A stretch of DNA of 20,818 bases. Origin: Patescibacteria group bacterium UBA3458. Its GTDB lineage: Bacteria; Patescibacteriota; Minisyncoccia; Phycocordibacterales; UBA2100. The translations under genes were made by a program, and so were the position numbers. The DNA lies in NCBI GenBank assembly GCA_002378745.1, contig DFRR01000015.1:1-20818 (forward strand), given 5' to 3'. This document shows, in pieces, positions 7,467-15,131 of this stretch. The stretch's first letter is position 1. Each line of letters starts with the position of its first letter. The notes under the pieces are model-generated. The model did no database searches and was not told where the DNA came from. It worked only from the letters and a program-made list of their open reading frames with translations.

Positions 7467-8105
7467 TTAGTTTACGTCTTTTTTGAACTCTTCGAACTCT
7501 TCAATAATGCCATCAACGGGGTCTAATACCCGCTCTTCTTTCCAGAGGTCTCCTACACTTCCAGCCTTAGTAATGAGGTGTACGCGCCGCTCCTCACCTG
7601 ATGTCTCGTATATTTCTTCAAGTGCGCTCGTGAGTCCCTCATCGCTATGCACGACGTACTGTAGCCCACCGGAATTTTCTCCCCACGGAATCACGAGTAG
7701 TGGATACGCAAGAGCGCTGTCAGTATGTACCTTCTCTAAGGCTTCTTCGAGGGTATGTGCGACTGTCTTTAATGGCTGTGCCGCTTCTGTTTCGATAGTG
7801 CGTGAGGTTGTGTCTACTGCACTGAGCTTGTCGACAACCATCTCTCGCAACCGAATAGCAACATCTTCGGTATGTGCTTTAAGTTTTGCTACTGCAGCAG
7901 TCAATTCGGCGCGCGTGTTTACGATGTAGACTACCGATGTTGACCCTATTCCTTCCACATAACCAACAACACGTATTGGGTACGTAAGCTGTTCTTGTGT
8001 GTTTTGTGCTGCATCAAGTGCCGCGAGTGCCTCCTCTGCACTGTGCACGAGCACGTTTAGCGCTTCGCTTTGTGTATCTTCATTTTTCCGCGGTGTTTCA
8101 ATCAT
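7467..8105 (-). CDS. Hypothetical protein with two internal repeats (orf212)
   Basis: A 212-aa acidic soluble protein without an assigned function. It contains two related segments. Residues about 20-90 have H-S-x-EEAL, then YPIRVVGYVEGIGS, then Y-I-V-N-T-R-A-E-L-T-A-A-V. Residues about 115-182 have H-T-x-EEAL, then YPLLVIPWGENSGG, then Y-V-V-H-S-D-E-G-L-T-S-A-L. The order EEAL / YPxxV / G-x-GG / xVxxxxEL faintly resembles the ATP-grasp segment of the carbamoyl-phosphate synthase large subunit, but without its catalytic residues, so no activity is claimed. The ATG at 8105 lies 10 nt after the argS stop with a weak GAAAAGA before it. A start at 8144 would overlap argS by 29 nt and is less likely. 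It is the last gene of the thyA-argS run. Confidence 0.7.
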   Translation of the reverse strand: MIETPRKNEDTQSEALNVLVHSAEEALAALDAAQNTQEQLTYPIRVVGYVEGIGSTSVVYIVNTRAELTAAVAKLKAHTEDVAIRLREMVVDKLSAVDTTSRTIETEAAQPLKTVAHTLEEALEKVHTDSALAYPLLVIPWGENSGGLQYVVHSDEGLTSALEEIYETSGEERRVHLITKAGSVGDLWKEERVLDPVDGIIEEFEEFKKDVN

Positions 8106-8115
8106 ATTCTTTTCA

Positions 8116-9798
8116 TTACATGTATTCCGGCGCTTCGATACCAAGCAAGTTCAATCCGTTTGAGAGGGTTGTCGCTGTTGCATGAGTGACTGCCAGCTTG
8201 TATGCCTGCGCGGCACTGTCATCAAGAATCTGCTCATGCGCATACCAACTGTTAAACGCACTCGCGAGTGTTGAAAGATAGTTGGCAATGTAGTGTGGCT
8301 CGTACTCGTTCGCGGCTCGCGCAACCACTTCTGGATATCGATACAACAGCCGCTCAACGTCCGAAACGGCAAGTCCTTCGCGTACCGCATTTTGTACAGT
8401 AGCTACTCCCCGCTCGGCTGCAGTGCGAAGCACTGAGCGACAACGCGCATATGCATACTGAACGTACGGACCGGTGTCCCCCTCAAGAGAGAGCGCCTGC
8501 TCCATGTCGAACACAATATTCTTGCCCATACCCACACGCGCGATTGCGTATTTAATGGCAGCAATGGCAATTTGCTGTGCAATGGTTTCGTCAGCTGCTC
8601 GCTCGTTTTCCTGCATGCGCTGAAGCGCTCGATCTTGTACTGATTTAATGATGTCTTCCGCAAGCGGCACGTTTCCGGCACGTGATGAAATCTTCCCACT
8701 CGTGAGCTGTAAGCGACCATGTTGTATGAATGACGACTTTTCTGACCACTCTGGTGTAATACATTCCGCGGCTTTCTTTACGAGCTGAAAGTGCTGTTTC
8801 TGTTCAATGTCGGTGATAGTGATGGAACGGTCAAAGGTATATCGAGAAAACTTTATATCAAGCAAGCCAATATCTTTTGCGAGATACGTACCGAAACCGG
8901 CCGAATTGATGAATACGTTATCAAAAAGTCCATGTTCTGAGCCTCTGAAGATTATTGCGCCATCAGACATTTCAAAGACGCCCGGCGTGTGCTCTGCAAC
9001 GATTTTCTTTCCTTCCTTTTCTGCCTCAGACTCAAATATCAGTGCATCAAATGACGAACCAAGCATACTCGTAATGGCAGTAAAGTACGCAAGTGAGAGC
9101 TTGCGTCCTGTCTGGTATACCTCCCATTCTGGTGTCCCGGCTTCTTCGTTGTATAGCGATGTATTAATCGCATCAATGCGTTTTTTAACCGCTTCGTCAG
9201 CGTCGTATTGCGCCACGCCATGTGCGTAGGCTTCACCGATGCGTGCAATGGTGAGATCACTCTCCCATCGCTTGTCTATCACGCCCCATACTGCTTTAGC
9301 AATGCCGGGAGAAACATCTGATGGATACGACAGTGGCATGACTGTTGCCCCTGTTGCACGCAATATGCGCACCAATGACTCACCCAGTGTGTTGTTTACT
9401 AAGTGCCCAATGTGAAATGGTTTGAACAAGTTCGGCGAGCTGTGCTCAAGCAGTATCGTGGTGTCTGGGAGCTCGGTGTGTGTGCCCCAGGTAGTAGCAT
9501 GCTCGCTAATATGTGCTGTTTGTTTTTCAAAAAATGCCGGCGACAGTTGAAAGTTAATGAAACCAGGACCGGCAACATTCACCGCAGTGATATCTTCGTG
9601 TACAGGTAGTTGCGCCACGATTGCTTCGGCAAGCTCACGAGGACTGCGCCCAGTACTTTTTGCGAGCATCATCGCAATGTTGCATGAAAAATCCCCATGC
9701 GTCGTATCCGCCGGATGCTCAAGCACAATTTCACCAGATAGCTGCAGTTGTTGCAGTGCCTGTGTTATGAGTTGTGTAATCGTATCGTGTATTGTCAT
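8116..9798 (-). CDS. argS: Arginyl-tRNA synthetase
   Basis: Class I arginyl-tRNA synthetase, 560 aa, normal length. The N-terminal Add-1 domain has THGDFSCNIAMMLAK (residues 33-47) and VAGPGFINFQLSP. HIGH is present as FHIGHL at about 128-133, preceded by HSSPNLFKP. The KMSKS loop is replaced by LTSGKISSRAGN, as in the many ArgRS enzymes lacking the canonical second lysine motif. The C-terminal anticodon-binding DALR-type domain ends GLNLLGIEAPEYM. Its ATG overlaps the dut stop by 4 nt (ATGA), which suggests translational coupling. GGAG lies about 5 nt before the start, one of the few Shine-Dalgarno-like sites here. Confidence 0.95.
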   Translation of the reverse strand: MTIHDTITQLITQALQQLQLSGEIVLEHPADTTHGDFSCNIAMMLAKSTGRSPRELAEAIVAQLPVHEDITAVNVAGPGFINFQLSPAFFEKQTAHISEHATTWGTHTELPDTTILLEHSSPNLFKPFHIGHLVNNTLGESLVRILRATGATVMPLSYPSDVSPGIAKAVWGVIDKRWESDLTIARIGEAYAHGVAQYDADEAVKKRIDAINTSLYNEEAGTPEWEVYQTGRKLSLAYFTAITSMLGSSFDALIFESEAEKEGKKIVAEHTPGVFEMSDGAIIFRGSEHGLFDNVFINSAGFGTYLAKDIGLLDIKFSRYTFDRSITITDIEQKQHFQLVKKAAECITPEWSEKSSFIQHGRLQLTSGKISSRAGNVPLAEDIIKSVQDRALQRMQENERAADETIAQQIAIAAIKYAIARVGMGKNIVFDMEQALSLEGDTGPYVQYAYARCRSVLRTAAERGVATVQNAVREGLAVSDVERLLYRYPEVVARAANEYEPHYIANYLSTLASAFNSWYAHEQILDDSAAQAYKLAVTHATATTLSNGLNLLGIEAPEYM

Positions 9799-10220
9799 AT
9801 CACTCCGGTGCTTCCAAATCCGTTAGCACCTCGTTCACTTTCTTCTAACGCTTCGACTTCCTGCAGCTCCGGCTGCACAACAGGCTGTACAAGCATCTGT
9901 GCAACTTTTTCACCTGCAGCAAATGACACATCTTCTGCTGTAGTGTTGTATATCGCTACTTGTAGTTCTCCACGATAGCCGGCATCAATCACGCCTGCAA
10001 GTGTCGTGAGTCCTCGTTTTGTAGCGATACCGCTTTTATCCCAAATGAGACCAACGTATCCTTCCGGAATAGCCATGGCGACACCCGTAGGTACAAGTGT
10101 TCGCTCATGTGCCGGTACGATAACGTCAGTTGCGGCATACACATCCATGCCTGCGTCAGTTGCATGTGCGTATGTTGGCAATTTTGCCTCCGGCGTAAGC
10201 TTTGTAACCGCAATCCGCAT
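9795..10220 (-). CDS. dut: dUTP diphosphatase (dUTPase)
   Basis: Trimeric dUTPase, dUTP to dUMP plus PPi, which keeps uracil out of DNA and feeds thymidylate synthase. All five motifs are visible in 141 aa. Motif 1 is DAGMDVYA (22-29) and motif 2 is DKSGIATKRG (61-70), where many homologues read PRSSLA. Motif 3 is GVIDAGYRGE (76-85) with the expected Asp79 and Tyr82. Motif 4 is GEKVAQMLV (103-111), and motif 5 is RGANGFGSTG (130-139), the glycine-rich C-terminal arm. It lies 2 nt after tmk and overlaps argS by 4 nt, so it is within a tight run of dTTP-synthesis genes. Confidence 0.95.
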   Translation of the reverse strand: MRIAVTKLTPEAKLPTYAHATDAGMDVYAATDVIVPAHERTLVPTGVAMAIPEGYVGLIWDKSGIATKRGLTTLAGVIDAGYRGELQVAIYNTTAEDVSFAAGEKVAQMLVQPVVQPELQEVEALEESERGANGFGSTGVI

Positions 10221-10222
10221 AT

Positions 10223-10849
10223 CTACTTCACTTTTTCGTTTACGACCGCAACGGTTTCTTGAATCACTTGTTCGAGAGGTTGTTCTCCATTGATTACCAC
10301 ACCACCTTCGACTTTCGTCATAATGAATTCTTTGAGCCCTTTGTTAACTTTCTGATGAAAATCGATTTTTCGCTTGTCGAAATGATTCAGCGCTTCGTTG
10401 CGACCCTTCGCCCGTGCAATACCTACCTCAGGACTCACATCCAACAGTATGTACGCATCGGGAACAGCATCCCCCAAGAAATGTTCGCGCATTTTCCAAA
10501 ACAAATCGAGAAGCTGGATGTTCTCTTGTGCGATAAGCTGGTATGCATAGGTTGATGAGTCGAAACGATCGCTAATCACCACCTTACCCTCTCGTAAGGC
10601 CGGCATGATGGTGTGCTTTATGTGATCGCGGCGTGCGGCCCAAAAGAGTGCAAACTGTGTTTCTGCATCCGATGTTTTTGCCGCATCTGAGAGTACCAGT
10701 TCGCGAATTTTTTCAGCGTACGGTGAGCCTCCCGGTTCGCGTGTGTACACTGCTCCCCATCCGAACTTCTCAACAACAGCCTTTGAAACGGTTGTCGTTC
10801 CGGAACCTTCTCCTCCATCAATAACGATAAATGTGCCTGTTTTTTTCAT
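10223..10849 (-). CDS. tmk: Thymidylate kinase with altered P-loop
   Basis: dTMP kinase, dTMP to dTDP, 208 aa. Family signatures: FIVIDGGEGSG at the N-terminus, TREPGGSPYAEKIRELVL (36-53) and the DR motif VISDRFDSS (91-99). The substrate-side YAYQ follows, then LID-like KGRNEALNHFDKRK (148-161). The Walker A motif should read GxxxxGK[ST], but here it is G12-GEGS-G17-T18-T19, with threonine (ACG, 10796-10798) where the phosphate-binding lysine belongs. AAG to ACG is one base. Everything else looks intact, so the gene is not a decayed relic. It may be a lineage variant with a compensating residue, a weakly active kinase, or a sequence error. Position in the dcd-tmk-dut run supports the dTMP kinase call. 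Confidence 0.9.
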   Translation of the reverse strand: MKKTGTFIVIDGGEGSGTTTVSKAVVEKFGWGAVYTREPGGSPYAEKIRELVLSDAAKTSDAETQFALFWAARRDHIKHTIMPALREGKVVISDRFDSSTYAYQLIAQENIQLLDLFWKMREHFLGDAVPDAYILLDVSPEVGIARAKGRNEALNHFDKRKIDFHQKVNKGLKEFIMTKVEGGVVINGEQPLEQVIQETVAVVNEKVK

Positions 10850-10853
10850 AGCA

Positions 10854-11390
10854 TTAGAAAGAATTTTTCCACATCATTGATTCCTTTGGTCGTGCTTCTT
10901 GATGCGAATATTTTGCGGAAGCTTTTTTGTTGTAGGGGTTTATTGTTTCTCCCTCTACAAGATAATAAATGAGCTGCCCGATAGGCATGCCTGCATACAC
11001 GCGCACCGGCTTGCTCGCCGAGATTTCAAGCGTCCAATATCCGCAAAATCCAACGTCTCCCTTTCCTGCCGTAGCATGAATATCAATACCCAAACGCCCC
11101 GTACTAGATTTTCCCTCTAAAAACGGTACATGCTTATGAGTTTCTGTGTACTCCAATGTGCTTCCGAGGTATAGCTGGCCCGGCTGCAACACAAAACCCT
11201 CTTCAGGAATATCGAAGTGAGAAATAGTGTTGTGCTTCTTTGCATCAAGCACCTCGTCATCGTACTGTGCGAGATGTTTGCTTAAATGTACATCGTACGA
11301 GTTACTGCCTAAGTTATTTGCATCAAACGGTTCGATAACGATATCGCTCTGTTCTATCCCTTTCAAAATCTGTGAATCAGCGAGAATCAT
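10854..11390 (-). CDS. dcd: dCTP deaminase
   Basis: dCTP deaminase, dCTP to dUTP plus ammonia, 178 aa, a homotrimer of the dUTPase fold. Visible motifs: NLGSNSYDVHLSKHL (26-40), LQPGQLYLGSTLEY, LEGKSSTGRLGIDIHATAG (91-109), GDVGFCGYWTLEIS with the catalytic Glu at 122, and YAGMPIGQLIYY. The EGKSSxGRLG form resembles that of some bifunctional dCTP deaminase/dUTPases, but a separate dut gene lies two genes downstream, so a pure deaminase role is the simpler reading. It starts 4 nt after the thyA stop and ends 4 nt before tmk; no Shine-Dalgarno is evident. Confidence 0.92.
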   Translation of the reverse strand: MILADSQILKGIEQSDIVIEPFDANNLGSNSYDVHLSKHLAQYDDEVLDAKKHNTISHFDIPEEGFVLQPGQLYLGSTLEYTETHKHVPFLEGKSSTGRLGIDIHATAGKGDVGFCGYWTLEISASKPVRVYAGMPIGQLIYYLVEGETINPYNKKASAKYSHQEARPKESMMWKNSF

Positions 11391-11394
11391 GGTG

Positions 11395-12237
11395 TTATAC
11401 GGCCATCGGGGCTTTAATCGTTTCTTGGTGTTTATAATCTTCCAACTTCACATCATCCATCGTGAAGTCATCAATGCTGCGTACTTCAGGGTTAAGCCAG
11501 AGTGTTGGCAATGCTCCCGGTGTGCGCGTTAATTGCTCCTTAACTGCATCAAAATGGTCGTGGTAAATGTGTGCGTCGTTAAACGTGAATACCGACTCGT
11601 GTGGTGTAAGGTCGGTAACTTGCGCAACCATCGCGAGCAATATTGAGTAACTCGCAATGTTAAAGGGTACTCCTAAGAACATATCGCAGCTGCGCTGATT
11701 CATATGGAGAGAGAGTTTCCCATCAGCAACATAAAACTGAAAATCTCGATGACATGGCGGTAGCGCCATTTCGTTTAGCTCCCCAGGGTTCCATGCAGAG
11801 ACAATGAGACGACGGTCATATGGATCACGCTTGATGCGCTCGATGACATCTTTGAGCTGGTCAAACTTCTCGCCTTTTGCATTCGTCCAGTCTCGCCACT
11901 GCACACCATAGACACGTCCCAAGTCGCCTTCGAACTCTGCTTTATCTTTCCAGTAGTCTGCCTCAGCGTTTGCTGTCCAAATGGTCTTCTTTTCCGAGTC
12001 TCGCGTACCATAGAGAATCTCAGCAAGCCGACGTTCATCGCGCGAACCCTCGATAAACCAAATGAGCTCTGATAGTACTGATTTAAAGGCGAGCTTTTTT
12101 GTCGTTACCGCCGGAAAGCCTTGTGAGAGATCGAAACGCATCTGAATAGCAAACAGCGAACGCGTCCATCCATTACGACCCTGGCGGTCGACACCCTCCT
12201 TCATAATTACATCAAGAGCGTCAAGATACTGCTTCAT
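11395..12237 (-). CDS. thyA: Thymidylate synthase (ThyA type)
   Basis: Folate-dependent thymidylate synthase, dUMP plus methylene-tetrahydrofolate to dTMP plus dihydrofolate, 280 aa. The active-site loop is MALPPCHRDFQFYV with the nucleophile Cys162. Other signatures are LGRVYGVQWRDW, the dUMP-binding DRRLIVSAWNP and NQRSCDMFLGVPFNIASY, and the C-terminus YKHQETIKAPMAV with the family's invariant end. It heads the run thyA-dcd-tmk-dut-argS-orf212. It is divergent from folA across 66 bp, so the enzyme that makes dihydrofolate and the one that recycles it share a promoter region. Confidence 0.97.
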   Translation of the reverse strand: MKQYLDALDVIMKEGVDRQGRNGWTRSLFAIQMRFDLSQGFPAVTTKKLAFKSVLSELIWFIEGSRDERRLAEILYGTRDSEKKTIWTANAEADYWKDKAEFEGDLGRVYGVQWRDWTNAKGEKFDQLKDVIERIKRDPYDRRLIVSAWNPGELNEMALPPCHRDFQFYVADGKLSLHMNQRSCDMFLGVPFNIASYSILLAMVAQVTDLTPHESVFTFNDAHIYHDHFDAVKEQLTRTPGALPTLWLNPEVRSIDDFTMDDVKLEDYKHQETIKAPMAV

Positions 12238-12245
12238 ACCGGTTC

Positions 12246-12254
12246 AGTATACCA
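12246..12254 (-). promoter_or_regulatory. Extended -10 promoter, leaderless arrangement, for thyA
   Basis: TGG-TATACT on the minus strand, 8 nt before the thyA ATG. It is one of the best matches of the window's recurrent leaderless layout and would drive the whole dTTP gene run. Confidence 0.65.
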
Positions 12255-12286
12255 TTCTCGTTCCCGCCGCCTACCGTTGCCCTCCA

Positions 12287-12295
12287 TGCTATAGT
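12287..12295 (+). promoter_or_regulatory. Extended -10 promoter, leaderless arrangement, for folA
   Basis: TGC-TATAGT, then 8 nt to the folA ATG, no Shine-Dalgarno. It is back to back with the thyA promoter. Confidence 0.62.
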
Positions 12296-12303
12296 GTTGT
12301 CAT

Positions 12304-12810
12304 ATGCAACACACCGTGACCGCAATTGCCGCCATTTCTAAAGAAAGACGGGCGCTCGGCTATCAAAATCAACTACTCTGGAAGATTCCTGGTGATTTGC
12401 CCCGATTTAAGGCACTCACCACCGGTCACCCCATTATCATGGGGCTCAATACGTTCCGCTCGCTGCCGAATGCCTTGCCAAATCGTACAAATATCGTGAT
12501 GTCTGATACGGACATACAGCCGCCGACTGACGGAGAAGGAACAATACTGGTTGTACACTCCCCCGAAGAAGCGCTTGAAGCAGCGCGCAGCGCGCCCGGT
12601 GGCGAAGAGATTTTCATAATCGGCGGCGGCATGGTATATGCCGCGATGCTCCCCTACACCGACGAGCTCGACCTCACCATTGTTGATGACGAACCTGAAG
12701 CTGATGTATTTTTCCCCGACTACTCTGAGTTTTCAGAAATAGTGTCGAGCGAGGCACATACTGAAGGTGAACTTTCGTTCACCCGCGTGCTATTACGTCG
12801 CTCGAATTAG
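12304..12810 (+). CDS. folA: Dihydrofolate reductase
   Basis: NADPH-dependent dihydrofolate reductase, 168 aa, normal length. The N-terminus TAIAAISKERRALGYQNQLL leads into WKIPGDLPRFKALT, with the catalytic acid Asp31. Further signatures are HPIIMGLNTFRSLP (cofactor loop), NRTNIVMS, and the glycine-rich IFIIGGGMVYAAMLP. It regenerates tetrahydrofolate consumed by ThyA; GlyA, encoded nearby, reloads the one-carbon unit. It is a single plus-strand gene whose 3' end overlaps the convergent Nudix gene by 4 nt. Confidence 0.95.
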   Translation: MQHTVTAIAAISKERRALGYQNQLLWKIPGDLPRFKALTTGHPIIMGLNTFRSLPNALPNRTNIVMSDTDIQPPTDGEGTILVVHSPEEALEAARSAPGGEEIFIIGGGMVYAAMLPYTDELDLTIVDDEPEADVFFPDYSEFSEIVSSEAHTEGELSFTRVLLRRSN

Positions 12811-13235
12811 AAACGGTCTTTATATCGCTCCCAACAAATACCAAACTGGGAATGGAGTGGTTCGGGCAGTTGTTTCGTATCAAACCACTCAATTGCGTCG
12901 AACTTGTGTGGTTCTCCATTCTGCACTTTTGATGCATCCACGAGCACTTTAAAATCAAGTGCTATCCAATGTGTTGGTTTACCATTGTGCGTTCGATGTG
13001 CGTCACGATAACCTAAAAATTCATATTCAAGTACATCAGTACAGTACTCCTCACGAATCTCTCGACGAAGCGTATCAGTGACCGCCTCACCAAACTCCAA
13101 TGCGCCACCGCCAGGTTCCCAACAGCCGTGTTCATCGCGGCAATTAGTGCTTCGTTTGCTCAATAAGAGCTTTCCGTTCCCATCGTGACAAAAGTAGACA
13201 ATGGTAACCCCAGTGAAATCTTCGCCTTTACGCAT
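12807..13235 (-). CDS. Nudix hydrolase
   Basis: Nudix-family hydrolase, 142 aa. A complete Nudix box is visible: G44-x5-E50-x7-R58-E59-I-x-E62-E63, preceded by WEPGGGALEF. A beta strand TIVYFCHDGNGKLLLSKRS opens the domain and a typical C-terminal FDAIEWFDTKQLPEPLH follows. The substrate cannot be read from sequence. Its place beside thymidylate-cycle genes would suit a nucleotide pool-cleaning role (MutT/dNTPase-like), but this is inference. The gene begins 3 nt after the glyA stop, so it is probably co-transcribed with glyA, and it converges on folA with a 4-nt overlap. No ribosome binding site is seen. Confidence 0.9.
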   Translation of the reverse strand: MRKGEDFTGVTIVYFCHDGNGKLLLSKRSTNCRDEHGCWEPGGGALEFGEAVTDTLRREIREEYCTDVLEYEFLGYRDAHRTHNGKPTHWIALDFKVLVDASKVQNGEPHKFDAIEWFDTKQLPEPLHSQFGICWERYKDRF

Positions 13236-13238
13236 ACG

Positions 13239-14513
13239 CTAGAATGGTGCGTCAGGTATCGGGAACTTCGTGGCAAGTGCTTTGATTTCTTCGTGTATCC
13301 GCTCCTTTACGTTTATGTCGTCGTGATGTTTCAATACTTCAATCATCAATTCTGCAACACGCATACACTCTTTCTCCGTAAAGCCACGCGTGGTGATTGC
13401 AGGCGTACCAAACCGAATACCCGACGGACGCATTGGTGGATTCGGATCGTCCGCAATCACGTTTTTGTTTAGGGTAATACCAACTTCATCGAGTGCCGCC
13501 TCAGCAATCGCGCCGTTAATGCCAAAGTTCGTTACGTCAGCCAAAATAAGGTGATTACTTGTACCGCCACCAAGCATACGTACGCCTTCGCGCTCAAATA
13601 CCGTTGCCATCGCAGCTGCATTCTTCACCACCTGCGCAGCATACGCTTTAAAGCTCGGATGTAGTGCCTCGCCAAATGCAACCGCCTTTGCAGCTATCTG
13701 GTGCATGAGTGGTCCTCCCTGCAAACCGGGAAACACACTTTTGTCTATTTTCTTCGCTATCTCCTCATCATCGCGTACGAGAATGAGTCCGCCGCGTGGG
13801 CCACGGAGGGTCTTGTGTGTCGTTGTGGTAACAATATCAAAGCCGTATTCAAACGGATTCTTGTGTACGCCACCGGCAATGAGTCCGGCAATGTGTGCCG
13901 CGTCCATCATCGCGATGGCACCAACTTCGTGGGCGATGTCGGCTATGCGTTGATAGTCGAGTTCGCGTGAATATGCAGAGTACCCTGCAAGGAGTATTTT
14001 TGGCTTCTCGCGTAGTGCTGTTTCGCGCATTTCGTCATAGTCTATCTCGCCCGTTTCAACATCTTTCATTTTATATCGGACGAAGTTAAAGATATTGGTG
14101 ACATACGTAACCGGGTGTCCGTGTGTAAGGTGTCCGCCGTGTGAGAGGTCCATACCGAGCACAGTGTCGCCTGGTTGTAGTAGTGCAAAGTACACCGCGA
14201 TGTTTGCCGGCGCCCCCGCGTGCGGCTGCACGTTCGCATACGCACAGTTAAAGAGTTTCTTTGCACGTTCGCGCGCGATGTCTTCAACTGCATCGGTAAA
14301 CTCCTGTCCGCCGTAGTAGCGCTTTCCGGGATACCCTTCAGAGTATTTATTCGTGAATATCGAGCCGCTTGCTTCGCGTACTGCCTGCGAGACGTAGTTT
14401 TCTGACGGAATGAGTTCAAGTCCTTCTTCTTGTCGATGCTCTTCACCGCGGATAATGGCAGCGACCTCTTCGTCATGTGCTTCAAGGAATGGTAGTGGTT
14501 GTGGTGTAGACAT
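13239..14513 (-). CDS. glyA: Serine hydroxymethyltransferase
   Basis: PLP-dependent serine hydroxymethyltransferase, serine plus tetrahydrofolate to glycine plus methylene-tetrahydrofolate, 424 aa. Signatures: LELIPSENYVSQAV, NKYSEGYPGKRYYGG, NVQPHAGAPANIAVYFALL, MDLSHGGHLTHG, DAAHIAGLIAGG, and the PLP-lysine motif TTTTHKTLRGPRGG with Lys234. C-terminal RPSGIRFGTPAITTRGF is also present. The ATG at 14513 was preferred over an in-frame TTG at 14522 three codons earlier. It supplies the one-carbon unit for ThyA, so the three enzymes of the thymidylate cycle lie within about 3.2 kb. It leads a two-gene unit with the Nudix gene. Confidence 0.97.
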   Translation of the reverse strand: MSTPQPLPFLEAHDEEVAAIIRGEEHRQEEGLELIPSENYVSQAVREASGSIFTNKYSEGYPGKRYYGGQEFTDAVEDIARERAKKLFNCAYANVQPHAGAPANIAVYFALLQPGDTVLGMDLSHGGHLTHGHPVTYVTNIFNFVRYKMKDVETGEIDYDEMRETALREKPKILLAGYSAYSRELDYQRIADIAHEVGAIAMMDAAHIAGLIAGGVHKNPFEYGFDIVTTTTHKTLRGPRGGLILVRDDEEIAKKIDKSVFPGLQGGPLMHQIAAKAVAFGEALHPSFKAYAAQVVKNAAAMATVFEREGVRMLGGGTSNHLILADVTNFGINGAIAEAALDEVGITLNKNVIADDPNPPMRPSGIRFGTPAITTRGFTEKECMRVAELMIEVLKHHDDINVKERIHEEIKALATKFPIPDAPF

Positions 14514-14521
14514 AGTGAACA

Positions 14522-14527
14522 ATGCTA
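14522..14527 (-). promoter_or_regulatory. Possible -10 element for glyA
   Basis: TAGCAT on the minus strand, 8 nt before the ATG at 14513, without the TGn extension. An alternative is a perfect TATAAT at 14569-14574 on the same strand, which would give a leader of about 50 nt. Confidence 0.35.
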
Positions 14528-14630
14528 GTGAATAACGCTATGTGGTCGTACCTACACCATACAAGAGAATTATACGATGAGTATACCCGCTCTCAGCTGA
14601 GCAAACAAATGTTCACAAAGCGCCCTCCTG

Positions 14631-14639
14631 TGCTACTCT
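14631..14639 (+). promoter_or_regulatory. Extended -10 promoter, leaderless arrangement, for the 142-aa gene
   Basis: TGC-TACTCT, then 7 nt to the ATG at 14647, no Shine-Dalgarno. It supports this start over the internal ATG at codon 16. Confidence 0.5.
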
Positions 14640-14646
14640 AGGCTGC

Positions 14647-15075
14647 ATGCAATACCATTCTGAACGCTCTACCACAGCACGTATACGAAAAATGACTTCG
14701 GCGCCTTTTATATTTGCCATGATTGTGCCATTGGTGGTGCTCGATGCATGTCTCGAACTATACCACCAGGTGACATTTCGCCTGCTCGACATTCCTCGAG
14801 TACCTCGATGGGACTACATTCGAGTTGATAGGCACAAGCTCAGTTACCTCACCCCATCGCAGCGATTCTTCTGTGCGTATTGCGGGTATGCAAATGGCTT
14901 GCTCAGATATGCGGCACGTATCGCCGCTGAAAGCGAAACGTATTGGTGTGCCATCATGCACAAAACGACTCCCGGTGACTCATTCAAGGTGCCGGAACAT
15001 CATGCAAATTTCCTACCGTATGGCGATGAAGCTGCGTACAAAGCGGCACGCGAACGAGCGAAAAACAACGAATAG
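14647..15075 (+). CDS. Hypothetical membrane-associated protein with Cys/His motif
   Basis: A 142-aa protein of unknown function. A short basic N-terminus is followed by one hydrophobic segment (residues about 19-37, FIFAMIVPLVVLDACL). Then comes a soluble part with YIRVDRHKLSYL, the cysteine pair C76-x2-C79 in FFCAYCGYANG, C101 in YWCAIMH, and HH at 118-119. The pattern YIxxDRHKLSYL...CxYCGYANG looks strongly conserved and like a family I have seen among hypothetical proteins. The Cys/His arrangement suggests metal or Fe-S binding, but no activity can be assigned. It is a single plus-strand gene ending in a bidirectional terminator shared with rplK. Confidence 0.82.
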   Translation: MQYHSERSTTARIRKMTSAPFIFAMIVPLVVLDACLELYHQVTFRLLDIPRVPRWDYIRVDRHKLSYLTPSQRFFCAYCGYANGLLRYAARIAAESETYWCAIMHKTTPGDSFKVPEHHANFLPYGDEAAYKAARERAKNNE

Positions 15076-15085
15076 CAACAACGAG

Positions 15086-15114
15086 AAAACGCCTCCCCTA
15101 GGGGAGGCGTTTTT
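15086..15114. terminator. Bidirectional Rho-independent terminator
   Basis: A near-perfect palindrome with a GC-rich stem centred on CCCCTAGGGG, flanked by A and T runs on either side. It sits between the convergent 142-aa gene and rplK and works for both strands. Confidence 0.9.
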
Positions 15115-15131
15115 GTACTCCGTGATTCTCT

